From: Bubalus kerabau
Lineage: Eukaryota > Chordata > Mammalia > Artiodactyla > Bovidae
Direction of reading: 5' to 3'
Length of the DNA stretch: 64,000 nucleotides
NCBI RefSeq assembly: GCF_029407905.1
Contig: NC_073629.1
Location: forward strand, 54,138,301-54,202,300
Part shown: positions 33,201 to 44,937 of the stretch, piece by piece
How positions within the stretch are numbered: position 1 is the stretch's first letter
Layout of the letters: each line of letters opens with the position of its first letter
Notes under the pieces: model-generated
What the model saw: only the letters and a program-made list of their open reading frames with translations
Databases searched by the model: none
What the model was told of the DNA's origin: nothing
Translations under genes and position numbers: made by a program

Positions 33201-34140
33201 AGCTTTTATATGACATTATATAAAAGCTATTTAAAAATAAAGACTGTATGTTTGAGATGCAATAGCTGGTTATTATAAACCCATAAATAGCATGGAACAT
33301 TAATGTTCTATGTGTTAAATATTAGCATTAAAAATATTGGATGACGTATTAGGAAATCAGAGCATAGATTGAGTAGTGAATAATATTAGGGTGCAACAAT
33401 TTAGATACACAGTAAAATTAATGTTATTGATGGTGTACGATACATCTCTTAATGCACAGAAGGAAACACAGAGAATGAGTGAAGTGTGGGCAGTAGTCAA
33501 GGTATACAGGCACATGTCATCTGGGGTTTGGATCTATAGTAAGTTGAACTTGAATTGTTTCTTCATTTATAAAGAGGGGATAAAAATTATGACCAATTCA
33601 TAGGGTCGTGGTTGTGAGTATTAAAATGAAATAAGCCATTTAGCAAGGTGACTGACATAGTAAGTACTCATTATATGTTTTCATTATTGCTCTTGACGTA
33701 CTTTTGTACATTACTCATTGAGGGGAAAAAATAATTCTGATATAAATGTTCATCAGATATCTGATATATTCCTTTTTCCTTGCATTTCTCAATTAAGTCC
33801 CTTTTAAAAAAAAAGAATTTAAGATGGCATTTAAATTTCAGAGTCACTACCTGAGGGCACATAAATACAGCAAATTCTGTTACCCAAAGCAATAAGAAAA
33901 AGGGGTGTTTTGATTAACACAATACTCTAATTAACATAGTTAACTATTTCTAAGGAATTGAAATATTGTATGCACTTAATACCAAAAACAACACTAACCA
34001 CCTTTAATTTCTCTCACTCTCTCTCTCTGATGTTAAAAAATAGTTTGTAATTTGTGAACCTTAGGTAAAGTTAAAAACTTTTGCTCTTTGGAAAACACCA
34101 TTAAGAAAATAAAAAAGGGCAAGCCACAGGCTGGGAGTAA
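30216..34140. other. Intergenic DNA with scattered MIR
   Basis: MIR-type SINE remnants are likely at 31820-31950 (GATGAGGACAAGGAGGCCTA, TTATCCAAGGTCACTCAGCT) and 33500-33695 (AGTAAGTACTCATTATATG). A short CT tract lies at 34012-34029. The other parts are unassigned; no gene is recognised. Confidence 0.5.
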
Positions 34141-35065
34141 AAAAGTTTCTGAAGCACACATCTAACAAAGGACATGTATTTAGAATATATAAGTAACTCT
34201 TACAATGAAGTAAGAAGATAACCTAATTATTTTAAATGGGCAACATATTTCAAGAGTTGTAACATAAAATAAGATCTATAAATGATTAATGCTTGTGAAA
34301 AGATACTCAACACCATTAGAAGCCAGAGAAATGCAAATCAAGACCATAATGGTCTACTATGACACTTCCCGTAGAATGGCTAAAATTAGAAAAAATAACA
34401 AGTCAAATATAGGCAAAAATATAGGTAGCTGAAACTCTACCACACTGCTGGTAAGAATGTAAAATGGTACAACCACTTTGAAAAACAGTTTGCAGGTTGT
34501 TTTTTTTTTAATAAAATTCGTACCCTAAAAAATGAAAACAAATGTCTACACTAGGACTTTTACATAGTTCATATAACTTTGTTTATAATATCCAAACATT
34601 GGAAGCAATTTGTGCATCAGCAAATGAATGGATAAGCAGATTGTGGTATATTCATATAATGAAATAATACTCAGCAATATAAAGAAAAGAACTCATGATG
34701 CAGGCAACTACACGAATGAAACTCAAAAATATTATGCTAAGTGAAAGAAGCCAGATTCAAAAAAATACATAGTACATAAGCCCATCTATATAAAACTCTA
34801 GAAAATAGAAGCTAATCTATAGCAATAGAAGGCAGAGCAACAATTGCTCAGAGCCAGGGGGTACAGGTGACTGAAGCAACTTAGCAGCAGCAGCAGGGGG
34901 TACAGGTGGAATGTGAGGAAGTTTTTTGAGGTGATAGAAGTGCTCTATAGTTTGATTGTAGTTTTGGTTACGTAGGTGGATTCTTTTGTAAAAATTCATG
35001 GAATTGTCCACTTTTAATGAGTTTATTGTATACAAATTGTATTTCAATAAAGTTAATTTTAGAAA
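34141..35065 (+). mobile_element. Old L1 LINE 3' end
   Basis: Forward L1 ORF2 tail and 3' UTR: GAAATGCAAATCAAGACCAT, GGTAAGAATGTAAAATGGTA, GTATACAAATTGTATTTCAA. Decayed. It carries the 26-bp SINE micro-insertion at 34870-34895. Confidence 0.82.
34870..34895 (+). mobile_element. 26-bp 3' tail of Bov-A2 with perfect 13-bp target-site duplication
   Basis: ACTGAAGCAACTTAGCAGCA plus GCAGCA matches the very 3' end of Bov-A2. It lies between identical GGGGGTACAGGTG copies at 34857-34869 and 34896-34908, so it is an extremely 5'-truncated retroposition event. Confidence 0.88.
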
Positions 35066-37017
35066 GAAATGGTAATATAGTTTATCTCTAAAAAATAATC
35101 AGAGAACTACTAAGATGTCGTTGCAGAATTTATAATCACAAAGAAAAGGAAGAAACTAAACATTAATCAACAGATATTTAGTAAAATCAAATGAAACTAT
35201 AGTACAGGAACTGTGCAAGCATTAAAATATTGAGATAGTGCTGTATTTTTGATATGGACATTTATGACTAAACATGAAAAGGTAGGTTACTCAACAGTAT
35301 GCAGAGTATGATCTAATTTACATAAATATATTCTATATACACACATGTATTTGTATGTATGAAAATTTCCTAGGGAGTTACACTATTGAGTGTTTTACTA
35401 GGAGGTTAACTATGGGATGAGACATTTACAGAGGGATTTTCCACTTTCCCATTTTTCAATGTTGAATCTTTATAGTAAGCTAGTTTTACATGCATAGTCA
35501 GCAGAAACAATAGTGATACTTCCCTTGGGAAAAGCAAAAGGCATTTGCGGATGGCCTGGAACTTTCAGGGCATCATTATGAACACCAATCATATTGTCTC
35601 CTCCAAGTAAGGAAATGCTGGCTAAAGGGGGATTTCTAGCTAACCGGATACCAATAAGCATGGATTTTACTATATGTTAGGAAGCAAAATATTCTGCTCT
35701 GTTCTTCCACCAATAAGCCAAATAAAACATGTCATTGAATTTGTGGAAGGGAAATATGATGACCAACTTGGTGAAGTAAAAGGTTTCCATCCTAATCACT
35801 TTCCTATTGCTCCAAAGGAATCAATCAACTGTGAGAGCATCTGCCTCTGCCACCCTTCATGATGACTCGCTCTGACAGCAAAACTGAAAAGGAGCTGAAC
35901 ACTGAGGCACAACTTTCTCTGCCGATCCTTGGTCTCCTCTTAAGAAAACGAACATTTTAACAATTCTAAATGCTCAGACAAAACATCCAAGATTCCCCTT
36001 ATATAACAGACAATGTCACGGTAATCCCGAAAAACACAGCTCAGTATAGCAGCGTTCTCAGAACAGGATTTCAAAACCCTACCGTCTTCATGTGTCTTCT
36101 CAGCTCTGCAATTAAATATATTCTTGCTGCTCCCCATAGTTCCCCAAGTCTAGACACTATAATTATCATGACAATTTCTCCAATGTCCTAATTAACGGAG
36201 AACGAAAAACCCTGGAAGAAGAAAGCCAGGACCCCAGGACTTCGATTCAGCAGTCATATCCCCAATGCCAGTGAGGGAATTAGTCAAGTAGAGAACAGAA
36301 TGATTCGTCTATTTCTTCTCTTCCATATCTCCCCTTGATTATCCTTCCTGTATTCTTCTCGAAAGAGCATGTCAAAACTTTGCTTCTGCTTTTGCTGCCC
36401 CCGTGTATAATCTTCTTACTCCCTGTGGCTTTGCACATACTACAGAATTCCACTGGACCAAAACATTCCACTTTGAGATATGTTTTGGAAAACTGTCTTT
36501 ATGACTATCCTATGTGTTTTTTTCAGTATGCTTCAGGACATTTCTTTCTTGACAACTTAAATGTGAGCAACCTGAGCCTACTCAAATAGGGCCCCCAGTG
36601 TCCAATCTAGGACAGAAGGCCCAAGAAAAGAGGCATCTGTGCAGCCACTCTTCCCGTCTCCTCCTGTGCTCCAGCAGGGCACATGGCGAGCTCAGCAGCA
36701 GACTGCTGTCCTTGGCCCAGCGCCCCGCCCTCATTCAGCTACCTCCGCAGTGAGTCAGGGAGTTCCAGGAGTGCCCTCATGAGGCTCTGCCAAGGTCAGG
36801 GCCATGTTTCACACAAAGAGCCTGATATTTGCCCACAGCCACAGGATGTTTAGTTAGGAGCCAAAATTCCCAGCAGTTCAGTTTTGTTGCCTGAACTGTC
36901 CAGCCCTTCTAGGCAACTCACACCCAATATCTCATTACTTCTGCTTACTCACTGCCACCTTTCTCTTTTCAACTCTTTTTTTCATTTTATTTATTTTTAC
37001 TTATCATTGTATTATGT
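35066..37017. other. Repeat-poor intergenic DNA
   Basis: About 2 kb in which I recognise no mobile element. 36600-36860 is locally GC-richer and contains an AP-1-like TGAGTCA at about 36754. Open frames at 35470-35661 (minus) and 35674-35862 (plus) have no domain I recognise. It could hold conserved non-coding sequence; that is a guess from the lack of repeats. Confidence 0.45.
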
Positions 37018-37222
37018 TTTGGGTTTCCCCGGTGGTTCTATGGTAAAGAATCCGCCTGTAATGCAGGAGACGCTGGTTCAATCCATGGGTCAGGAAGATC
37101 CCCTGAAGGAGGGCATGGCAACACACTCCAGTATTCTTGACTGGAAAATCCCATGGACAGAGGAGCCTGGAGGGCTATAGTCCATGGGGTCACAAAGAGT
37201 CAGACAGGACGGAAGTGACTGA
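37018..37222 (+). mobile_element. Bov-tA SINE
   Basis: A forward copy: GGGTTTCCCCGGTGGTTCTA, GACGCTGGTTCAATCCATGG, ending GTCAGACAGGACGGAAGTGA. Confidence 0.92.
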
Positions 37223-37227
37223 GTACT

Positions 37228-37410
37228 CACACATGCATGTTTTGTCTTTTTTAACTTTTTATATTGTATTGGGATATAGCCGATTAACAATGTTAGGATA
37301 GTTTCGGTGAACAGCAAAGAGACTCAGCCATAAGTAAACATGTATCCGTTCTTCCCCAAACTTCCCTCCCATCCAGGCTACTGCAGAACATTGAGCAGAT
37401 CAACTTTTTT
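37228..37410 (-). mobile_element. L1 LINE fragment, antisense
   Basis: TTATATTGTATTGGGATATA, GATTAACAATGTTAGGATAG and GTGAACAGCAAAGAGACTCA match a ruminant L1 segment seen again at 55885-56170. Confidence 0.65.
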
Positions 37411-39360
37411 TCTAAAAAAAGGTTCCTGTCTACTTTTCTCTTTGTCTTTAAAGAAAGGTAAAGAGGTTAGTGGCAAAAAGGGGGCCATTAGTAGAGAGGA
37501 GGAGAGATTCTGAACATGTAGAAGAAGAGGGTTCCTGTGCTCTCAGTTACTCATTTTACACACATGCATGCACGTGCACACATACACACACAAACACACC
37601 CATGAAGCACTCAGGGCCTTATGTTTACAAACCCCTTTCACCTACACATTATCCTGGTTAAGCCTCCCAACAACCCTGTGAAATAGGTTTCAGTATTATC
37701 CTTCTATTTACAAATAAGGAAACCTGAATGCTGCTGGTCTGGCTAAGTATCATATGATGACACTGGACTCAGTCTAAACGCAAGTCCCAGAGTCTATGTT
37801 AGCTAACACATGATTCTGGTATAAACTACCCTGTGCATCGCCCCCCTGGAACAGGCAGATTGTATTAGGCTGGTGTCTGTGCATCAGTAGCCACTGAGTG
37901 GACTGAGGTGGGCACCTGGCTTAAGGCAGCCTGTCCATTAGCTGCCCAATGGCTTGTGACGATGCCTTTGGCAAAGAACTCTACCCAAAGGGGCGATGTC
38001 AATGAGCAAAGTCATTTGGACTGCTCTTTCTGGCATTTGGATTGAGGAGTTGGCCTGTTAATAAAGAAAGAAAAATAGAGCAGACATATCTTGGAAGAAA
38101 GGCAGAGAAATCACGAGAGATGGATGGGACAGATCATGAGAGAGACTAAAAGAACAGCCAGTTCCTGTAGCTGACTCGACCCTTGATCAGCGTTCTGGTT
38201 CCAGTTTCACATACGTGATAAATCCTCTCTTTCCAAGTTGGCCTCCAGGTTTCTCTGCTCCTTGAAACCAAGGGAACCTTTTCACTTTGCACCTTGCACT
38301 GATCTTTGCTGTCTTATCCTAAAGCAGTGGCCCCTGTCAGGTACCCAAAAGGAGGAGAAGAGGGGCAAGCGGGTCCTTCAAATCCCCCTATAGAAGGTGG
38401 CTGTCCTTCTTTCCAGACTGTCTACTGTTCACAAGTCCAGGATCTGGCCAAACAAATAAACTCAGTTCACTGCAGTCTCTCCAGTCCAGCTGGTGAGGCA
38501 GGCAACACACAGAACACACTACTGAATCCAGGCTAGTCTGGTTCTTTGAAGATCACCTTCACAGAGATCGACATTTCTGAATCAGAGAAAGTAATCTATG
38601 ATAAGGCCGATATGTAGCTTTGATGTACAAACTCTGGGATTGTATTCCAGCGGGCAAATAAAAGGGCAGATTTTTTCCAGTAAGAAAATCCTTTTGAAAT
38701 TATACTGCAGAGGAATGCGAGTGCCTTAGAAAATCTGCTTTGTAAATAGCTCCCTGTAATTAAAAGACGTAATATTTGGACAAAGGGAGATATCTGGAGG
38801 AGTTTTCTATCTTAAAGAAAGACTTCCCTCAAAAGGATATGATTCCCACTTCTGGAGATCTTACAAAAGGAAGTATAATCTAACGCAATACCTAAAACTT
38901 GTTTTTGTACTCTCACCTTTTTATCCTCTTCACTTCTTTTTTTTCTACTTTTCCTTCAGCTATTATTTCTTAAAGTTAATCTGCATCATGTTTATTGTGT
39001 TCAGACTTCGGGGTGGAGCCACTCCCTGAATACTTTTTACCTGTTTTAACCTGAAGCTCTGGAATACCAGAGCCCCAGGTGCTTAAATTAAGACATTTCA
39101 AAAGGCAGCTGGCTCTGCAATCCCAAGTACCATAGTCTAAACAAATATAATTCAGCTTGAATCACAGCTTAAACACATTGCAGGGATGTGGTTAGTAGCA
39201 CAATAAAGAGGAGAAATACCTGAAACACCTTAGTCTGAGAGAGTCCTAGCCTCTCAGAACAGTTAAGTCAGGGCACTGGCAGGGCCAATATAGCAGCTTG
39301 ACATGAGCCATGAGAGGAAACAGTCCCTTACTTTACAATTCTGCATCCCTAGCAAGTGAC
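37411..39360. other. Intergenic DNA with a MIR
   Basis: A reverse MIR is likely at 37600-37810 (AACAACCCTGTGAAATAGGT, AAATAAGGAAACCTGAATGC). A short CA-rich tract lies at about 37570-37600. 37850-39360 is otherwise unassigned. Confidence 0.5.
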
Positions 39361-39570
39361 TGGGATTTCCGAGGTGGTTCAGATGGTAAAGAATTCGCCT
39401 GCAATGCAGGAGACCTGTGTTCAATCCCTGGATTGGGAAGTTTCCTTTCAGAAAGGAATGGCAACCCACTCCAGTGTTCTTGCCTGGAGAATTCCAAGAA
39501 CAGAGGAGCCTGGCAGGCCACGGTCCATGGAGTTGCAAAGAGCTGGACACAACTAAGTGACTAACACAAG
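39361..39570 (+). mobile_element. Bov-tA SINE
   Basis: A forward copy from GGGATTTCCGAGGTGGTTCA to GCTGGACACAACTAAGTGAC. It is followed after 15 bp by a second Bov-tA in the same orientation. Confidence 0.92.
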
Positions 39571-39585
39571 TACAAGGAAGTAACT

Positions 39586-39795
39586 GGGGGTTCCCAGGTA
39601 GCACTAGTGGGAAAAAACCCGCCTGCCAATGCAGGAGACACAGGAGAGAAAGGCTCAGTCCCTGGGTTGGGAAGATTCCCTGGAGAAGGACATGGCAACT
39701 CACTCCAGTATTCCTGCCTGGAGAATCCCATGGACCAAAGAACCTGGCTGGCTATAGTCTGGGAAAGAGTCAGACACAATTGAAGTGACTTAGCA
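39586..39795 (+). mobile_element. Bov-tA SINE
   Basis: A forward copy: GGGGGTTCCCAGGTAGCACT, GGCTCAGTCCCTGGGTTGGG, ending ACAATTGAAGTGACTTAGCA. Confidence 0.92.
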
Positions 39796-39799
39796 GGCA

Positions 39800-41158
39800 C
39801 ACATGAAACAGATGACTTTCCTCCCTATACTCACAAGGTTGCTGCTGCGCTTCCGGTTCATTCATTTTGATTCAAGGCAAGAAAGAAGACGACGACGTGG
39901 GGAAAGGGGGAAAAAACCAATCTCCCTTTTAAAATGTTCTTCAGGAAAGCCCACCCAGTGATGTCTGTTTATTGGCCAGAACTGGACCATGTGACCAACC
40001 ATTCCTGCAAAAGAGTCGGGTAAAAACATATTGTGATTTTTATGGCTTTACTAGTAGAAGGCGATAAGGAAAGAGGCTTTGGATAAGCCAACCTGCAGTG
40101 TTTGCCACAGAGTAGCAGGGAAGAGGAAGTGCCCTAAATCACCCACTGAGATAGGAAATTTTCAGGCTTATCCTCTCAAACGTACAAGTCCCATTCTAGA
40201 TGAGACTGTGGAAACGACTCTCCAGTTAGTGCTCAGAGTTCTAGCAAACAATTTGTTTATGACCAGACAGAGAAAATATGCCGTCAGAGAAGGAATCTAC
40301 AAGGAAGAAGGCATTATCTGAACTGGAGATGGCCTGAATGAAGAGAGCTTTGCATACCTCTGCTCAGATGACTGCTACCTGATTCTTCAAGTCTCGGTAA
40401 GTATAGCAATTTCTCCAGAGGCCTACCCTAATTTCTTATACTAAATCATATCATTTAGGTTTTGCTAAATGCTCCCAGGTAACCTTGAAGTTATCTCTCA
40501 TAGTATCTTTCTCTCTCATTTGCAAGGCTTGTTTGAGACCTTTTCCCTAGACATGGAAGTTTTAAGAGGGTAAAGTCCATGTCTCTCTTGTTTGCCAATA
40601 TTTCCTAAGCGCTGAGCACAATGTCTGGCATGCAAAAGTGCTCAATAAAATTGTATTAAATGAAATTAAACTGATCTGGCTCTCCTGCAAATATTATATA
40701 AGTTATCACATTTATGATTATATAGTTATTTGTGTGGTTATCTGTTCAAAATTTGTTTTCCCCGCTAAACTATTAGCCCCATGGGGGCAGGGAGTGAGTC
40801 AGTTTGGTTCACTGATATGTTGCCAGCATCTTTTACACTGCCTGATATATAGGTGTGGGGTTGGATGTTTAATAAATTGTTAAATGAACAATTACTTTTG
40901 TTAAGAAAGGTAACCTCTCTGACCCTCAGTTTCTTAATCTCTAATGATAACCCCTGTAAATTACCATGATGATTAAATGCCTGGCATCTGTAGAACTCAA
41001 AAGTAATCATTCCTTTCCTCCCCATTTTGAATCCATAGACTGAATCTCTGGGATTTGCCAGAAGGATGAAAAAGTAGAACAGGGAATCCAAGGAACTTAA
41101 CTGGGATTTGGGCCCAGTGACTTTAATCTGCAAAAGGTCAGTGACAGAAATAAGGAGG
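39800..41158. other. Intergenic DNA with L2 3' ends
   Basis: L2-like endings are visible at about 40560-40665 (TGTCTGGCATGCAAAAGTGC then CAATAAAATTGTATTAAATG) and 40760-40890 (TTAGCCCCATGGGGGCAGGG). No gene. Confidence 0.5.
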
Positions 41159-41522
41159 TGTATTAGTTTGCTAGGACTGCCTACCGCAGACTGGGTGACT
41201 TAAATGCAGAAATTTATTTTCTCACAGTTCTAGAGGTTAGAGTTCCAAGATCAAGGTGTCAGCAGCATTTGTTTCTTCTGAAGCTTCTCTCCTGGGCTTC
41301 TTTCTCTGTCTTCACATAGTTTTCTCTCTGTGTGCATGTCTGTGACCTAACCTCCTCTTCTCACAGGACACCAATTGTATTGGACTAGGGCTCACCTCAA
41401 TGACCTCATGTAACTTTAATTATCAATTCTAAGACCCTATATGCAGCACATTCACATTCTGAGGTACTAAGGCTTTGGGCTTTAACATATGTATTTTGGG
41501 AGGACACAATTAGTCCATAACA
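41159..41522 (-). mobile_element. MaLR-type solo LTR (MLT1/MST-like), reverse
   Basis: It starts TGTATTAGTTTGCTAGGACT and ends GGACACAATTAGTCCATAACA; its reverse complement belongs to the same family as the LTR at 63190. The 5-bp flanks do not match exactly (GGAGG/GGGGA). No internal retroviral sequence is attached. Confidence 0.75.
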
Positions 41523-41604
41523 GGGGACATTGGAAAATCTGCTACCACTCTTCTCTCCAGTTCAAAAAATATCTTATGTACAATCTGGTGGAGGTTGGTG
41601 GTGG

Positions 41605-41810
41605 TGGTTTAGTTCCTAAGTTGTACCCAACTCTTGGGACCCTGTGGACTCTAACCTGCCAGGCTCCTCTGTCCATGGGATTTCCTAGGTAAGAATATGT
41701 AGTGGGTTGCCATTTCCTTCTCCAGAGGATTTTCCTGACCCAGGGACTGAACCCAGTTCTCCTGCATTAGCAGGCGGATTCTTTACCTCTGAGCCACCAG
41801 GGAAGCACTC
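41605..41810 (-). mobile_element. Bov-tA SINE
   Basis: A reverse copy from GGTTTAGTTCCTAAGTTGTA to TCTGAGCCACCAGGGAAGCA. Confidence 0.92.
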
Positions 41811-43215
41811 TGGTGAAGGATAATAAGCTTTAAAATGCAGGCAGCCTGCTAAAAGAGTGATCTACTGATCATTCACACCTTAATATGAATTCCTTCATTA
41901 AGTGGAATGGTTTCCTACTAGCAATATGAAATCAGTGACACAGGTGACAGAGGAGGTGCCAGTAATTTTGGTTCGTGCGTCTCCACTAGGAAGGGCAGGA
42001 CTGGGTGGGAAGGGCAGAGCTGGGGAGTCCTAGGAATAGTGATAAATAAAACTTATTAGACATATATCATGTGTCATGCTAAGAATTAGTGATGTTAGCC
42101 CATTTCTTCTATTTATTCCTGACATTAACTCTGTGAAGCAGATAGATTATTATCATCATCACTTTACAGTGGAGGAAGCTTAGACACAGAATGATGAGGT
42201 CAGAACAAGGATCTGAATCCAAGTCTGACTGAGGTCAAAACCTACACTTCTATCCTTAGACTGGGGAAAATTTTCAGCAGGAGAATATAGGGAACATGAG
42301 AATAGGAGTGCCAAGAAAAGGTAAGAGTAAGTACAGCAAAAACAAAGTTCTCCTGCCTTATGATTTTCCAAAAATAAAAATTATAATTGAATGCATCAAT
42401 TAAGCCTTTGTACTGGAGGCTTCTTGGGCTGGGAATAGAGATGTCAAATGCCCTGTGATTTACCTCCCTGCCCCAAGACACTAGCCCAGCTTCACAGGTA
42501 CAACTCTTATCTATACAGGAAGGGCTGGACTCACTGGGTGTTTCCCATTTTGGACAGCTTGTGGAAACAAATCCTACACTTAAACTACTCCATGAGTCAG
42601 GACTTTCTCTAGGGCAGTGTTTCTCCACCCAGTCAGACCCCACACTTCTTTCTTACAATAAATATTTTGTAAAGTGTCCTTTGTGAACACGGAATTAAAT
42701 TCTTACATGATAAAAACCACCTACACGTAATTTCAGAAAAAAAAAAATAACACTCCCTAGGGTGACCAGCAATCCTGGTTTATCTGTGATTGGGGTTTTC
42801 TGGAACACTAGATTTTTAGCACTAAGCCTTGTTTATGATATACAGGAAAAATAAAAGGTGAGGAATTAAAAATAAATTAATGTGCATCAGAAACCTTTGC
42901 CTGGACCATGTTACATTAGAAGACATACTGAAGTAGTCATTTGCTTTCACTTACTTACAATGAATGAATTGAGAAGCAAGAGAATGCATTTCATATGTCT
43001 CTGCTAGGTTAGAAATGCTGGATTTTAAGTCTGCTGATAGGAATGTCTGATCTCCTCTTACATATTTGCCCATGACAGCTACAAAGGCATATTGATACAG
43101 CTGTGTCATTCCAGTGACTCAAATTCCATGAGCAGCAAGCGTTAGGGTAGCTATTGTAATTTTTCTGAAATGGTGAACATTTCTTGATAAAGTTCCAAAT
43201 AAAACAGAATATGAT
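41811..43215. other. Intergenic DNA with a MIR
   Basis: 42045-42255 reads as a reverse MIR (TAACTCTGTGAAGCAGATAG, CACTTTACAGTGGAGGAAGC). The rest is unassigned. Confidence 0.5.
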
Positions 43216-44115
43216 ATTCCCTCCATTTAGTTGGTGATTGCATTTCTAGTTGCTTCCCCCATACCAATAAATTCTCTGACACCACCTGGCTACCTTGCAA
43301 TTCAGCTCAATTCTGGCACTAACTGAAGTTAGCACAGACACCACAGGTTAAGGGCTCAGTCTGACAACACTGTCCTGACCTCAACTTGAGACGCCAGTTG
43401 GAAGTATTGGGTCCCAAGGTTGCAATAGAAGGTCCCAAGTTTACCCATACTTCTGTTTGACTTGGTTACAAATCAGAGGTTCTCAAGATTCTTTCCTTGG
43501 ATTAGATCATCTGCTAGAACTGTTCACAGAATTTAGGAAAATACTTATGTTTACTGGTTTACTTTATAATAAAGAATATATAAAGGATATTGTTGAATAT
43601 CTAGATGAAGAGATACAAGGCAAGGTGTGTGAAAAGCAGTGTGGAGTATTCCATGCACTCTTGGGGTACACCACTCTACGTGGCCCCTTCATGTGTTCAT
43701 CAACCTAGATGTTCTCCAAACCCTGTACGCTGGGGATTTTAAGGGAGGTTTAATCACATGTGTCTCATCACTCATTAATTCAATCTCCATTTTCTCTTCC
43801 CTTCTCGAAGGATGGAGGATGTGGCCAAAAGTTCTAAGTCTTTAATCATGGCTCGATCTTTCTGGTGACCAGTCACCATCCTGAAGCTATCCAGAAGCCC
43901 ACCAAAAGTCACCTCATTAGAACAAAAGACACTCCTAGGACCTAGGAAATCCTAAGGGATTTGAGAGCTCTGTGTCAGGAATCATCAGGGTCAGTGACCT
44001 ACTATTAGAACCAAGAATGCTCCTGGTGCTTTTATCGTTTAGAAAATTACAAGGGTTTTAGGAGCTCTGTGCCAGGAGCTAAAACCAATTATATATTTGC
44101 TATTATTTCACAGCT
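43216..44115 (+). mobile_element. Ancient ERV LTR-like repeat, copy 1
   Basis: Shares ordered blocks with 56245-57570: CCACAGGTTAAGGGCTCAGT, ACTTGGTTACAAATCAGAGG, TCTAGATGAAGAGATACAAG, then the GGTCTTTCTGGTGA-type segment and an end near TATTATTTCACA. It resembles an old ERVL-class LTR. Family and exact ends unknown; no protein-coding retroviral sequence is seen. Confidence 0.55.
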
Positions 44116-44406
44116 TCATATGCATTTGTAAATAGAATTAAGTATTAGGTTTGGAGGTTATAAACAGCTTTTCACCACGTGAACCTTGATTTGGTAGGAC
44201 ATTTGAGAATTACGCATGATGAGGGATGGTTCTTTGTAGTGTGAGGCATCTCACCTATCGAAGATTGCCTCTCTTCCTAGGTACCCACCCACTGAATACC
44301 AGTAGAGCCCAATCACAAATTTCCAAAAAGCTCTAGTTGAGACCACTTCCCTAGGGCATCATCACAGAGATGAGGGATCTCCACGTGCTAATAAAACTGA
44401 TGACCT

Positions 44407-44937
44407 ACATGTTGTTATTCAGTCGTAAGTCATATCCAACTCTTTGTGACCCCAGGAACTGCAGCATGCCAGGCTTCTCTGTCCTTCACTATCTCCTGGA
44501 GTTTGTTCAAACCCATGTCCATTGAGTTGGTGATGCCATTCAACTATCTCATCCTCTGTGGCCTCCTTCTCCCCCTGCCTTAAATCTTTCCCAGCATCAG
44601 GGTCTTTTCCAAGGAGATGGCGCTTCACATCAGGTGGCCAAAAAATTAGAGCTTCAGCACCAGTCCTTCCAATGAATATTCAGGGTTGATTTCCTTTAGA
44701 ATTGACTGTTTGATCTCTTTGCTGTCCAAGGGATTCTCTAGAGTCTTCTCCAGCACCACAGTTCAAAAGCATCAGTTCTTTGGTGCTCAGCCTTCTTTAT
44801 GGTCCAACTCGCACATTCATACATGACTACCAGAAAAACCATAGCTTTGACTAGACAGACCTTTGTCGGAAAAGTGATGTCTCTGCTTTTTAAGATGCTG
44901 TCTAGGTTTGTCATAGCTTTTATTCCAAGGAGTGGTG
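44407..44937 (-). mobile_element. BovB LINE 3' end
   Basis: A reverse copy from TGTTGTTATTCAGTCGTAAG to TTTTTAAGATGCTGTCTAGG. Minus-strand frames show ESWTIKKAEHQRTDAFELW-type sequence, broken. Confidence 0.92.

Noticed and set aside
35470..35862. Two neighbouring open frames (minus then plus) in repeat-poor DNA
   Set aside because: No start context, splice signals or recognisable domain; too short to separate from chance.
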